Of a stretch of DNA of 64,000 bases, positions 49,628-58,110 are shown piece by piece. The translations under genes and the position numbers were made by a program. Each line of letters opens with the position of its first letter. Position 1 is the stretch's first letter. The DNA comes from JBCCBV01 sp039033855 (GTDB taxonomy: Bacteria > Planctomycetota > Phycisphaerae > Phycisphaerales > Phycisphaeraceae). A model generated the notes under the pieces. The model was given only the letters and a program-made list of their open reading frames with translations, was not told where the DNA came from and searched no databases. The stretch is from assembly GCA_039033855.1 (NCBI GenBank), contig JBCCBV010000006.1, positions 62,001-126,000 on the forward strand. The letters run 5' to 3'.

Positions 49628-50743
49628 GTGGACCGCCCCGCCGAAGACGCCTGGCACGCCATCGACACCGCACGCGAACTCGGCTTCGCCCTGGCAGGGG
49701 TGGCGCCGGCCGAGCCTTCGCGCCACGCCGAGCACGTCCGCCAATGGATCGCCCAGGGCAACCACGGCGAGATGGCCTACCTGGCCAACCACCTGGACAT
49801 CCGCCTGGACCCGCGCGAACTCCTGCCGGGCGCCCGGTCGATCGTCATGGTGGCCGACGCGTATCCGTCGGAAGCCGGGGGGACCGCGGAGTCGGAATCC
49901 GCGTCACCGGATCCAACCGCAGCAATGACCGATTTCCGGGGGCGGGGCAAGGTCGCCCGCTACGCCTGGGGCGCCGACTACCACAAGACCATCAAGAAAC
50001 GACTGCACCGGCTGGCCGACCGGCTGCGCCGCGATTTCGACGACGAGGCCGACCATTGGAAGGCCTGCGTCGACACCGCCCCGCTGCTCGAGCGCGAGCA
50101 CGCCGCCGCCGCGGGCCTGGGGTTCATCGGGCGCAACACCCTGCTGATCCACCCCCGGCACGGCAGCTATGTGCTCCTGGGCGCGCTGGTCACCACGCGC
50201 GAACTGGCGCCGTCGTCGCGCTTGATCGAACTGGAGCCCCAACGGGCCAAAGCGATCGGCCTGGTCGCCCCCGCCGACCGCTGCGGCCACTGCACGCGCT
50301 GCATCGACGCCTGCCCGACCGGCTGCATCACCGACCCACGCCCCGGAAGCAGCGACGGCGCCTCTTCGCAAGGCGAAATGGCTGGTGGACTTCCGGGGGC
50401 CCCGCGCGCCATCGACGCGACTCGGTGCATCAGCTACCTGACGATCGAGCACCGCGGAGAGCTCGCCGAAGACCTGCGCAACCAGCTCGACGGCTGGGTG
50501 GCGGGGTGCGACGTCTGCCAAGAGGTCTGCCCGTTCAACGACGCCGGCGAACGTCGGCCATTGCCCATCCACCCGAAGTACCGCCCGCGGGCCGAGGTCG
50601 CGCGGGGTCTGCCGTTGCATGAGGTGGCCGCCTGGACGGAAGACGACCACGCCCGAGTCGCGCAGGGCTCGGCGCTCAAGCGGATCAAGCTGCCGATGTG
50701 GCGACGCAACGCGCAGGCCAACCTGGACGTTGCCGACGCGTAA
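49628..50743 (+). CDS. queG: Epoxyqueuosine reductase
   Basis: QueG reduces epoxyqueuosine to queuosine in tRNA, using cobalamin and two 4Fe-4S clusters. The 371-residue product has the cobalamin-domain motifs GFALAGVAPAEPSRHAEHVRQWI, YAWGADYHKTIKKRL and FIGRNTLLIHPRHGSY. The clusters are bound by CGHCTRCIDACPTGCI and CDVCQEVCPFN (Cys-X2-Cys-X2-Cys-X3-Cys). Two low-complexity insertions carry the window-wide motif: one before DFRGRGKVARYAWG (49932-49943) and one before IDATRCISYLT (50389-50400). The GTG at 49628 begins at a normal distance from the first conserved strand. The stop abuts the stop of the facing aldo/keto reductase gene. Confidence 0.93.
   Translation: MDRPAEDAWHAIDTARELGFALAGVAPAEPSRHAEHVRQWIAQGNHGEMAYLANHLDIRLDPRELLPGARSIVMVADAYPSEAGGTAESESASPDPTAAMTDFRGRGKVARYAWGADYHKTIKKRLHRLADRLRRDFDDEADHWKACVDTAPLLEREHAAAAGLGFIGRNTLLIHPRHGSYVLLGALVTTRELAPSSRLIELEPQRAKAIGLVAPADRCGHCTRCIDACPTGCITDPRPGSSDGASSQGEMAGGLPGAPRAIDATRCISYLTIEHRGELAEDLRNQLDGWVAGCDVCQEVCPFNDAGERRPLPIHPKYRPRAEVARGLPLHEVAAWTEDDHARVAQGSALKRIKLPMWRRNAQANLDVADA
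49932..49943. repeat. ATTTCCGGGGGC motif inside queG
   Basis: One base differs from ACTTCCGGGGGC. GCGGA and TCCGC just upstream (about 49885-49902) can pair, so the insertion may fold as a hairpin. It lies in a loop that is not conserved in QueG proteins. Confidence 0.6.
50340..50400. repeat. Hairpin-forming ACTTCCGGGGGC element inside queG
   Basis: GCCCCGGAAG (50340-50349) and CTTCCGGGGGC (50390-50400) are inverted copies around about 40 bases. Inside that space CGCCT and AGGCG form a smaller stem. The right end contains an exact ACTTCCGGGGGC (50389-50400). The 61-base element encodes a non-conserved insertion between the two QueG cluster motifs. Confidence 0.75.
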
Positions 50744-51892
50744 TCACCCGCCGCTGCGGACCGCGCCGCTTTCGGCGACGGACGATTTGATGTCGCAGGG
50801 GTGCGCGCCGTCGCCCAGGCCGAAATCGATCGGGTACAGCCGGTCCAATTCTGCAAGCACGTCGTCGGGCAGCGGCTTGCCGTCGGCGGCGTCGGCGAAC
50901 TGGTTGACGTCGTCCATCGAAAGCAGGTTGGGCTCGATCGAGGTCACCGCGGGCTGGCCGGCGAGCCACTTGAAGGCAAACTGCCGGAGGCTGAGCCCCA
51001 GGTCAGCGGCCATGGGTCGGACCAGGTCGTTCTTCTGCAGGCCGTACACAAGCCAGTCGCGGTCGCGGAACTTGCGGTGGTCGCTCTGGGGGAACTTGTG
51101 GTCGGGCGAGCTGAACTCGTCGTCGAGGATGCCGGAGTTGGTGGGCACGCGGACCAGCACGCCAGCGCCGGGCCGGAGCCTGGTTTCCCTCGGCAGCAGC
51201 GCCGCGGGCACGGTGGAGAGGTCGAAGCCGACTTCGCCCGACGCCAGGCCGCAAAGCTCGCGCCCCGGGTCTTGCTCGTAGAGGTTGTAGACCGTCTGCA
51301 CCGTCGCAGCACCCCGGGCGAAGGCCAGACGGCCCTCTTCGCGCCAGCCGATGGCCGGGCCGAGCGCGGCGCCCCACGACGCGATCTTGCCCTGGTCAAT
51401 CAACGCTTCGAGCGTGGCGAACAGCTCATCGGTGCAGTGTTCGAGCTTAAGGTTGTGGGCCTGATAAAGATCGATCCGCTCGATACCCAGCGTGCGCAGC
51501 GAATCTTCGCACTCGCGGCGCACGGCTTCGGGCGAAAAGTCCTGCTTGCGTTCGCGGTGGCTGCCCTCCTCGCCGGGGTCGCGGCGCAGGTCGTAGCCAA
51601 ACTTGGTGGACACCACGACGCGCTCGGCGCCCACATCCTTAAGCGTCCGGGACAGAAGTTTTTCCGCGCGCCCGTTGCCGTAGGCCGGCGCGGTGTCGAA
51701 AAAGTTGACCCCGCGTTCCACGGCCTGGTTTTGGATCGCCACGGCCTGATCGTCGTCGGCGTCGGACCACCACGTGGCGCCGAACGTGAAGTTACCGAAG
51801 CACAGAATCGACACCGGCCGGTCCACGCCCGGCAGGCGACGCTGGGCGATGTCGGTAGAACCGGTCACGGGTTGCGAAGCGGCAGAGGTCAT
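50744..51892 (-). CDS. Aldo/keto reductase
   Basis: The 382-residue product has the AKR fold: VSILCFGNFTFGATWW, GVNFFDTAPAYGNGRAEKLL (Asp and Tyr of the catalytic tetrad in FDTAPAYG), VVVSTKFGYDL (Lys) and IERIDLYQAHNLK (His). NADPH-dependent reduction of aldehydes or ketones is expected; the partner substrate is not apparent. The carboxyl part is longer than in basic AKR15-type proteins. The ATG at 51892 follows the TPR gene of the vWA/ExbBD operon by 42 bases on the same strand, so read-through from that operon is possible. Confidence 0.85.
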   Translation of the reverse strand: MTSAASQPVTGSTDIAQRRLPGVDRPVSILCFGNFTFGATWWSDADDDQAVAIQNQAVERGVNFFDTAPAYGNGRAEKLLSRTLKDVGAERVVVSTKFGYDLRRDPGEEGSHRERKQDFSPEAVRRECEDSLRTLGIERIDLYQAHNLKLEHCTDELFATLEALIDQGKIASWGAALGPAIGWREEGRLAFARGAATVQTVYNLYEQDPGRELCGLASGEVGFDLSTVPAALLPRETRLRPGAGVLVRVPTNSGILDDEFSSPDHKFPQSDHRKFRDRDWLVYGLQKNDLVRPMAADLGLSLRQFAFKWLAGQPAVTSIEPNLLSMDDVNQFADAADGKPLPDDVLAELDRLYPIDFGLGDGAHPCDIKSSVAESGAVRSGG

Positions 51893-51934
51893 GGTGGGTC
51901 TCGGAAAAACAAGGGGGACGAGTGCGTATGAAGC

Positions 51935-54856
51935 CTAGCGGTCGAGCACGGCCCGGGCTGCGGCGCGGCGGATGCGCTCGCCGTAGGGCGCCACGCCGAA
52001 GTCTTCGCCGTATTTCGCGGTAAACCGGCGGGACAGGCGGGCGACCTGGTCGCCCCGGCCGGCGTCGAGCAGAAGTTCGCAGCGCCCGGCCCAGGCGGCC
52101 CAGTGGGCTTCGGCCGTCGCGGCGTCCGGGCGTGCGGCGTAGAACCGGGTGATCTGGTCGTACAGGCCCAGCGCCGCGCGGCGGCGGTCGGCGTCGTTAT
52201 CGCGCTCGGCCAAACGCTGGAGCACCTGGGCACGCAAGAGGATCGCCGGAACGGTGGGACGCTCGCCGAGCAAGTCGGCGGAAGCGGCCTCGGCGGCGTC
52301 GGGGTCGCCGGCGGCCAGCAAGGCCCGGGCCTCGCTCAGGCGATACACCCCGATGCGCTCCGGGTCGTTCTGCTGGGCCCAGTCCACCAGCATGCGCGAA
52401 AGATCGACGGCCGTCAGGCCCAAGCCCGCGGCGCGCCGCTCGAGCGAGCCCGCGGCGCCCGGGTCGGCCTGGGCTTGCTTGCGCAGGCGGTCGATCTCCA
52501 TCTCGATCTGGTCGAGCACCGCGGCGACGACGGGCGCGGAGCGTTCTCGGAAACGGTCGATCAGCCGTCGGGCTTCGTCGCGCAGCGCGTCGCTGTCAAT
52601 CGGTTCGGCGCGGGCAAGGGCGAGGATGCGTTTGCGGACGGCCGACTCGGCCAGGGCCGTGCTGCCGGGCACGTTCTGAAAGCGGTCTTCGAAGCCATCG
52701 AGCAAGAGGAGCACGCGATCGAGGTCGCCGCGGTCGTCGGCGATCTGCGCGAGCGCCAGCTCGGCGGTCGCTCGGGCTTGGCGGGCTTTGGTCAGCCACG
52801 ACGGGTCCAGCCCTTCGCGCTCGGCGGCCTCGGCCAACATGCGCACGTCGCGGGCGGCCTGTTCGAGGTCGGCGCGGGCTTGCGGCAACCCGACCAGATC
52901 GCCACCGGGCTGTTGCGCGCGGCGGTACGCCTGCTCCAGCACGACGACCAACAAACGCCGGGCTTCGTAGAAGTCGCGATGCCCCGCGGGCTGGGCGCGA
53001 TAGAGCCGTATCGCACGCTCAACATCGCCCGACCGCTGGGCCACGGAATAGGCGAAATAAACCCGGTGGTCGTGCGCGGCCGGGCTGTCGGGGTAGCGTT
53101 CGAGCAGCCGACCGCCGGCTTGGACATACGCGCTTCGCGCCTCGGCCGAAGCCTCGGGGCGAGAGGCCAGCTGCGCCAGCCGCCCCACCGCCGCCGACAG
53201 CGCACCCGCCGCCTGCGGCGCCTCCGGGCTCTGCTCGGCGAAGTCCACGAGCGCCGCGCACGCCTCGAGCATCGCCTTGGCATCGAAGTCTTCATTGACG
53301 GACGCAGACAAATCCACCCGCATCAACAGCGCCAGGGCTCGTGCATATCTCCCGCGTTCGAGCAGGTCGTCCGACAAGCCCAGCGTCTGGAGGCCATCGG
53401 TAGCGCGTAGCGCACGGCCGTACGCCGCCGCGGCGCGCTCGGCGTCGTGGGCTTGTGCGTACGAGCGCCCGGCCGACAAGGCCCGCTCGGCGATGGTCAC
53501 GCGCACGTTCCCGGGCATGGCCGTGGGGTCGGCGCCGGCTTCCACCTGGGCGTCCCAGCGCGACAAGACGTACGCCCGCAGCGCGTCGGCCGAAGCGCCC
53601 ACCCGCCCGTCGTCGTAAAGCTCGCGGTACGGCTCGGTATAGGCGCTGGCGAGCGCATCGCGCCGCCGGGGGCCTTCGGGCAGTTCCAGCGCCGAGCGCA
53701 AGGCCGTGGCGTGCAACGCGTCGGTGACCAGCAGCAAGCGGAACCACGTGGGGTCGGCGTTCACCGCGGGGTGCAGTCGCAGGTCGACCAGCGCGTCTTC
53801 GGCGGCGACACGTTGCTGAACGTCCGCCAGCGCACGGGCCTGAACCAGGTCGGCGTGCAGCGCGGCGAGCCCGACCGAGTCCGGCGAGCGCGCCCGGGGC
53901 AGGTGCAACTCGAGCGCGTCGTGCGCACGGCCGAGCCGGACCGCCGCCCGCGCCGCCAGCACCGCCGCGGGGCCCGCGATCGAAGGCTCAGACTTGGCGA
54001 GCGCCGCGGCCCTCTGCATCGCGCTGCGCCGCAAACGCTCGCGCTGCTGGTCGGGCGTCGCGCCGGCTTGCTGCTGGTAGTAAGGGTCGTCGTCGGGCAG
54101 CAGCGCGGTTAACAACGCGGCTTCGCACAAGACATAAGGCAGGATGCGGTCGCGGTAGACCTCGAGCTTGTGCAGCCGGCCGGCGGCGTCGAGCGCATCG
54201 CGCATCGCGGGGTCTTGTTCGAGGCGCTCAAACAACCGGTCGATCGCTTCGCGGGCGTCGAGCGCGGCGGCCAGCGCGCGGGGCGCGTGGTGCGACACCG
54301 CCTGACGCTGCCGGGCCGACGGCACGCCGAACGCGAGGAACGAGCCGGCGTCTTCGTAGTACCGCGGGAGCGCTTCGGCCAGGGTCAGACGTGCGAGCTC
54401 GATGAGCCACACCGCACGGCGCGGGTGGCCGTCGAGCGCCCGGCTACGCCCGAGCGCGTCGAGCCGGTCGAGCGCTTCTTCCATACGCAGGCGCGAGGTG
54501 TCCTTCAAACGACGCGCAAGCTCCGGGTCGCCGGCTTGCCAGGCGTCGGCGGCCTGACTCAGCAAACGGTCCGCATCGAGCCGTAGACGAGCGACCTCGG
54601 CCCAGGCCCGGTCTTCCGGCGCCAGCGACGACTCGGTGGCCTGGAACCGGCCGAGCACCTCCTCCAGACCAAGCTCGTAGAGCCCTTCGATGAACTCCGC
54701 GTCGTCGAGCACACCCGACTGCGCCCGAACGCAAAGTCCCGGCAGCACGCAGGCGCACGCTATCACCACGGCCAATACCGACCGCGCATACCCTGCCGCA
54801 CACCAGCGCGGGGCGGGTCGTCGGTCGGGGGTCGTCGAAGGCGTCACGTTGCGCAC
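51935..54856 (-). CDS. Large exported TPR-like protein, last gene of the vWA/ExbBD operon
   Basis: The 973-residue product starts with a basic segment and signal peptide (SVLAVVIACACVLPGLCVRA, about 26-45). The rest is almost wholly helical with TPR-like hairpins throughout, such as WAEVARLRLDADRLLSQAADAWQAGDPELA and AERALSAGRSYAQAHDAERAAAAYGRAL. No enzyme motif is visible. An exported repeat scaffold at the end of an ExbB/ExbD operon is likely to bind peptidoglycan or partner proteins in the periplasm, which is inference. It begins 9 bases after exbD2. The length is large for a TolB/YbgF-like TPR partner (about 260 residues), so this is not a simple CpoB. Confidence 0.7.
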   Translation of the reverse strand: MRNVTPSTTPDRRPAPRWCAAGYARSVLAVVIACACVLPGLCVRAQSGVLDDAEFIEGLYELGLEEVLGRFQATESSLAPEDRAWAEVARLRLDADRLLSQAADAWQAGDPELARRLKDTSRLRMEEALDRLDALGRSRALDGHPRRAVWLIELARLTLAEALPRYYEDAGSFLAFGVPSARQRQAVSHHAPRALAAALDAREAIDRLFERLEQDPAMRDALDAAGRLHKLEVYRDRILPYVLCEAALLTALLPDDDPYYQQQAGATPDQQRERLRRSAMQRAAALAKSEPSIAGPAAVLAARAAVRLGRAHDALELHLPRARSPDSVGLAALHADLVQARALADVQQRVAAEDALVDLRLHPAVNADPTWFRLLLVTDALHATALRSALELPEGPRRRDALASAYTEPYRELYDDGRVGASADALRAYVLSRWDAQVEAGADPTAMPGNVRVTIAERALSAGRSYAQAHDAERAAAAYGRALRATDGLQTLGLSDDLLERGRYARALALLMRVDLSASVNEDFDAKAMLEACAALVDFAEQSPEAPQAAGALSAAVGRLAQLASRPEASAEARSAYVQAGGRLLERYPDSPAAHDHRVYFAYSVAQRSGDVERAIRLYRAQPAGHRDFYEARRLLVVVLEQAYRRAQQPGGDLVGLPQARADLEQAARDVRMLAEAAEREGLDPSWLTKARQARATAELALAQIADDRGDLDRVLLLLDGFEDRFQNVPGSTALAESAVRKRILALARAEPIDSDALRDEARRLIDRFRERSAPVVAAVLDQIEMEIDRLRKQAQADPGAAGSLERRAAGLGLTAVDLSRMLVDWAQQNDPERIGVYRLSEARALLAAGDPDAAEAASADLLGERPTVPAILLRAQVLQRLAERDNDADRRRAALGLYDQITRFYAARPDAATAEAHWAAWAGRCELLLDAGRGDQVARLSRRFTAKYGEDFGVAPYGERIRRAAARAVLDR

Positions 54857-54865
54857 ATCCAGACT

Positions 54866-55414
54866 CTAGAGCGCGTCGGGCCGGGCGAACGACACGTTGG
54901 TGTACCGCGCACGGACCACGGCGTTGAAGGCGTCAACCACGTGCTGCCAACGCACCCGGCCGGCGGGTCGGATGATCACCGGCGTGTGGGGCGGGAACAG
55001 CCCCAGCCCGGGCTTGGCCTCGGGGTCATCCAGCGATTCCCACAAATACGCGTGCAGGTCGGCAAAGCCGGTGACCGGCTGGGTCTCGTCGACCCGGATC
55101 AGCACGCCCACCGAACCGTCGGGTTCCAGGTCGATGAACAGCGGCGCCAACGCGTCTTCCGGCAGCACGGGCTCGGGCGGGCCGGCGGGCAGCGCGGCGT
55201 CGAGCACGCCCTCACCGATCATGAAGTTGGCCGTGACCACAAAGTAGATAAGCAGTTGGAAGATGACGTCGATCATCGACGTCAGCCCGAGTTCGGACCG
55301 GCCGGTGGCGGACGACCGGCGCTTGCGGCGCACGCGCGGGTTCGGCCGGTGGCCGATGCGCCGTTCGGGGCCGGAGTAGCCGGCGGGGTCCGGGGGGGAT
55401 GGGGTCGCGGGCAT
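54866..55414 (-). CDS. ExbD/TolR-type protein, second copy
   Basis: The 182-residue product has one helix near 47-65 (LTSMIDVIFQLLIYFVVTANF) with the conserved Asp of TolR/ExbD just at its start, then a periplasmic domain (FIDLEPDGSVGVLIRV, then HTPVIIRPAGRVRWQHVVDAFNAVVRA). Proteins of this type conduct protons with ExbB/MotA partners and move to drive outer-membrane events. The first ~40 residues are Pro/Arg-rich and disordered. It follows exbD1 with an 11-base gap. Two ExbD-type genes with one ExbB-type gene suggest a heteromeric motor. Confidence 0.82.
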   Translation of the reverse strand: MPATPSPPDPAGYSGPERRIGHRPNPRVRRKRRSSATGRSELGLTSMIDVIFQLLIYFVVTANFMIGEGVLDAALPAGPPEPVLPEDALAPLFIDLEPDGSVGVLIRVDETQPVTGFADLHAYLWESLDDPEAKPGLGLFPPHTPVIIRPAGRVRWQHVVDAFNAVVRARYTNVSFARPDAL

Positions 55415-55425
55415 GGCGGGCCGGG

Positions 55426-55932
55426 TTAGCGCTGGTCTTCGGGCAAATACGCCACGAGTTTCACGTCGGACACCCCGGCGCGGGCCATGGCGTCGAGCAC
55501 GGGACTGACCGCTTCGTAATAGAGCGCGCCGTCGGCCCGCAAGAGCACCGGCGCATCGGGGCGGGCGTCCACGGTGGCTTGGAGATACGCCTGAACGTCC
55601 TCCACATTGCGCGGCGCAAAACGGCGCGGCCCGACCGACAGCACGTCGGCGTAGCCGGGGGCGCGCAGGTGTGCGTCGTCGGCCGATGGCACGCGCTCCG
55701 ACTCGGCCTCCGGGGCCAGGTTCACCACCACGCGGTTGTCGTCCACCAGCTCGGCCGTGGCCGGGTCTTGCAGGTCGGGCAGGACCATGGGGAGCGCTTC
55801 TTCGCCCACCAGGTTGCTGACGAGCATGAAGAAAATGATGATCAAAAACACCACGTCGATCAGCGGCGTGATGTTCAAGCTCGGGGCGACCGGGCCGCGC
55901 TCGGTGGTGTAGCTGGAAGAGCGGACGGCCAT
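55426..55932 (-). CDS. ExbD/TolR-type protein, first copy
   Basis: The 168-residue product has SLNITPLIDVVFLIIIFFMLVSN, the ExbD/TolR helix with the proton-carrying Asp in PLIDVVF. The periplasmic part follows, including VLLRADGALYYEAVSPVLDAMARAGV, a typical TolR dimer-interface pattern. The ATG at 55932 starts 7 bases after the exbB stop; the frame is open to 56001 but that part overlaps exbB. It differs clearly from the second copy, so they are not recent duplicates. Confidence 0.88.
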   Translation of the reverse strand: MAVRSSSYTTERGPVAPSLNITPLIDVVFLIIIFFMLVSNLVGEEALPMVLPDLQDPATAELVDDNRVVVNLAPEAESERVPSADDAHLRAPGYADVLSVGPRRFAPRNVEDVQAYLQATVDARPDAPVLLRADGALYYEAVSPVLDAMARAGVSDVKLVAYLPEDQR

Positions 55933-55939
55933 GACGGGC

Positions 55940-56809
55940 TCAGGAATCGGTCGGGTCGTCGGTCCGGGGGCCGCCGGTTTGACGGCCCGATCCGCCGGCA
56001 CCCGACTTACGCTGCCCGGGCTTGAACGGCGCGATCAGCGACTCGGCCCGCAGCAGGCCCTCGGCGCAAAACGCATCGACCCGGTTGCGGATCAGGGCGT
56101 AGGCCGAAAGCGCGGGGATCGCGACGATCAGACCCCAGAAGGTGGTGACGAGCGCGGTGGAGATCCCGCCGGCCAGTTCGCCCGGATCGGGGCTGCCGCC
56201 GGACGACGCGAGCTGTTGGAAAGCGAGGATCATGCCGTACACCGTGCCGAACAGTCCCATCATGGGCGCCACGTTGCCGAGCACGTTGAGGTACTCCACC
56301 GGGCGGAGCATGCGGGTGGCCTCGGCGTCGCCAGACTCTTCCACGGCACGCTCCATGGCCCAGTAACCGTTGGGCGCTTCGGCGAGGGCCCCAGCGGTCA
56401 CCCGTCCCACGTAAGACCGCTCGGCCTGGCTGCGTTCGATCGCCTCGCGATACCGCTGCTGCGCGAGCAAGCTGCCCACCTCTTCGGTGAACCGCTCGGG
56501 GATCAGCACGGCCTTGCGGTACCGCAGCGCCAACTGCAACGCGTACGCGATGCTGGCCGCCGAAAAGAAGATAAGCGTCCAGATGATGGCCAGGCCGATC
56601 ACGTCGCTGCCGGTGGGCACGAAAAACGCGTCCCAGATGTTGAGCGAAGTCACGCTGGGCTCGGCGTCGGCGGGAGGCGGCTCAACGGCTGCCGGGGCTT
56701 CGTCGACCGGCTGAGCGATCAAGGGAACCGATAGCCCAAACGCCGTGGCCAATAAGCACGCCAAGGCGAGCCGTATCGGGTTGCGCACCGGGGAGTTGCG
56801 AAGGGTCAT
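55940..56809 (-). CDS. MotA/TolQ/ExbB-type proton channel protein
   Basis: The 289-residue product has a signal-like first segment, then three membrane helices: IGLAIIWTLIFFSAASIAYAL (about 72-92), NVLGNVAPMMGLFGTVYGMILAF (about 180-202) and LVTTFWGLIVAIPALSAYAL (about 224-243). The APMMGLFGTVYGM segment and the Thr/Pro in helix 3 match the family. Partner of the two ExbD genes downstream. The carboxyl tail (GQRKSGAGGSGRQTGGP) is disordered. An amino-terminal export signal is present in many planctomycete and deltaproteobacterial ExbB proteins. Confidence 0.87.
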   Translation of the reverse strand: MTLRNSPVRNPIRLALACLLATAFGLSVPLIAQPVDEAPAAVEPPPADAEPSVTSLNIWDAFFVPTGSDVIGLAIIWTLIFFSAASIAYALQLALRYRKAVLIPERFTEEVGSLLAQQRYREAIERSQAERSYVGRVTAGALAEAPNGYWAMERAVEESGDAEATRMLRPVEYLNVLGNVAPMMGLFGTVYGMILAFQQLASSGGSPDPGELAGGISTALVTTFWGLIVAIPALSAYALIRNRVDAFCAEGLLRAESLIAPFKPGQRKSGAGGSGRQTGGPRTDDPTDS

Positions 56810-56904
56810 GGCGAAAGGCTTCCGAACAAGACAAGGCCGAGATGCGGGCCTGCGTAGGCCGGGCGATCGTCACCGAAACGCGCGCGCCCTGCAACCAACC
56901 GGGG

Positions 56905-58104
56905 TTACTCGTCGGCCTCGCGCCGGGCCGCCAACGACGCCCGCAAGACCGCCAACCGCTGGGCGTAAGCGGGGTCGCGCTGAGCGTCGATCCGTTGGGA
57001 AGCCTCTTGATAGAGCGCGGCCGCCAGGTCGAGCCGGCCGATGCGATCGTGGACGTAGCCGGCTTCAACGAGCGCGGGGCCGACCAGCGGCTCGCCGGAC
57101 GGCCCGTAGTGGATCGCCAACCGCATAAAGGCCACGGCGGCGTCGAGGTAGTCGTCCACCGCGGCGCTCTGCTCGGCCCGGGCCAGCCGTGCGGCGCCCA
57201 GCAGATACAGGCTGGCGGGCAAACGGTCGGCTTGCGCCACGCGCTGCTCTGCTGCAGCGAGCGCCGGGTCGAAGCGTCCCGCGGTGAGCAACTGCACGAT
57301 CGGATCGTCGCGCGTAATCGAAGCGGGCAACCCCAGCAGGGCCGGCGGGCCGGGCCGGGTGCGCGGGGTCGCGCGGGCAGGTTCCGAAGACGCTGGGCTC
57401 GCCGATGCAGATGCTGCGCGTTCGCGCGCATCGGGGCTGGCCTCCGGGGCAAGCGCCCCGGGGGAATCGACCGACTCGGCCGCATCCGGCGCAAGCAAAG
57501 TGCGCGCGAGCGCCCGCAAGGCCGCGGCGGCGTCGCCTTGCTTATCTTGTGCGAGGCGCTCGGCCGTGGCGCCGTAGCGCGCACGCGAGGCTTCGTCCAA
57601 AGCACGGGCGGCTTTCAAGGGCGGGGCCCCCAACAAGTAAGCGTCGCCCGTGGTCTGCGCGAGCGCCAGATACGTCTCGAGGGCTTCGGGGTGCTTGCCC
57701 GCCGACTCGCGCACGCGCACCAAACGCCGCCGGAGCAACCCCTCGGCCCAGGGGCGCACCGCTCGGCCGAGTTCGGCGCGAAGCCGCGCTTCCGCCGCCG
57801 CCGCATCGCCCGACTGCACCAGCCGGAGCGACTCGGCGTAACCGGGGTGCTCATCGAGGCCGAGCTGAACCAGCTCGGCCGCGGCGCGGGTGACCGGCCG
57901 GCCACGAGCGTCGCGATAAAGCAGCTGGCCGTTCTCGATCCCGCCGACCCGGACGCCTTCGCGCGGGGCGGGGTCGCCTTGGAATCGCACCACGTCGGCG
58001 AACAGCGCCCCCGAACCCAAGCTCACCACCCAGGCGCACACCAGCGCAAGCACGGCACGGCGCGAGAGAAAGACGTCATAAAGGGTGGAACGTTTGCTCA
58101 TCAA
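56905..58104 (-). CDS. Exported TPR-like protein in the vWA/ExbBD operon
   Basis: The 399-residue product has a signal/anchor (AVLALVCAWVVSLGSGALFA, about 17-36). A small beta segment follows (VVRFQGDPAPREGVRVGGIENGQLLYRDARGR) and then TPR-like helices (YAESLRLVQSGDAAAAEARLRAELG, AGKHPEALETYLALAQ). The later part (SLYLLGAARLARAEQSAAVDDYLDAAVAFMRLA, LVEAGYVHDRIGRLDLAAALYQEASQRI) is a clearer repeat array. No enzyme motif. It starts 6 bases after the second vWA gene and 95 bases before exbB, and most likely bridges the two parts of the operon in the periplasm. Confidence 0.68.
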   Translation of the reverse strand: MMSKRSTLYDVFLSRRAVLALVCAWVVSLGSGALFADVVRFQGDPAPREGVRVGGIENGQLLYRDARGRPVTRAAAELVQLGLDEHPGYAESLRLVQSGDAAAAEARLRAELGRAVRPWAEGLLRRRLVRVRESAGKHPEALETYLALAQTTGDAYLLGAPPLKAARALDEASRARYGATAERLAQDKQGDAAAALRALARTLLAPDAAESVDSPGALAPEASPDARERAASASASPASSEPARATPRTRPGPPALLGLPASITRDDPIVQLLTAGRFDPALAAAEQRVAQADRLPASLYLLGAARLARAEQSAAVDDYLDAAVAFMRLAIHYGPSGEPLVGPALVEAGYVHDRIGRLDLAAALYQEASQRIDAQRDPAYAQRLAVLRASLAARREADE

Positions 58105-58110
58105 AAACCG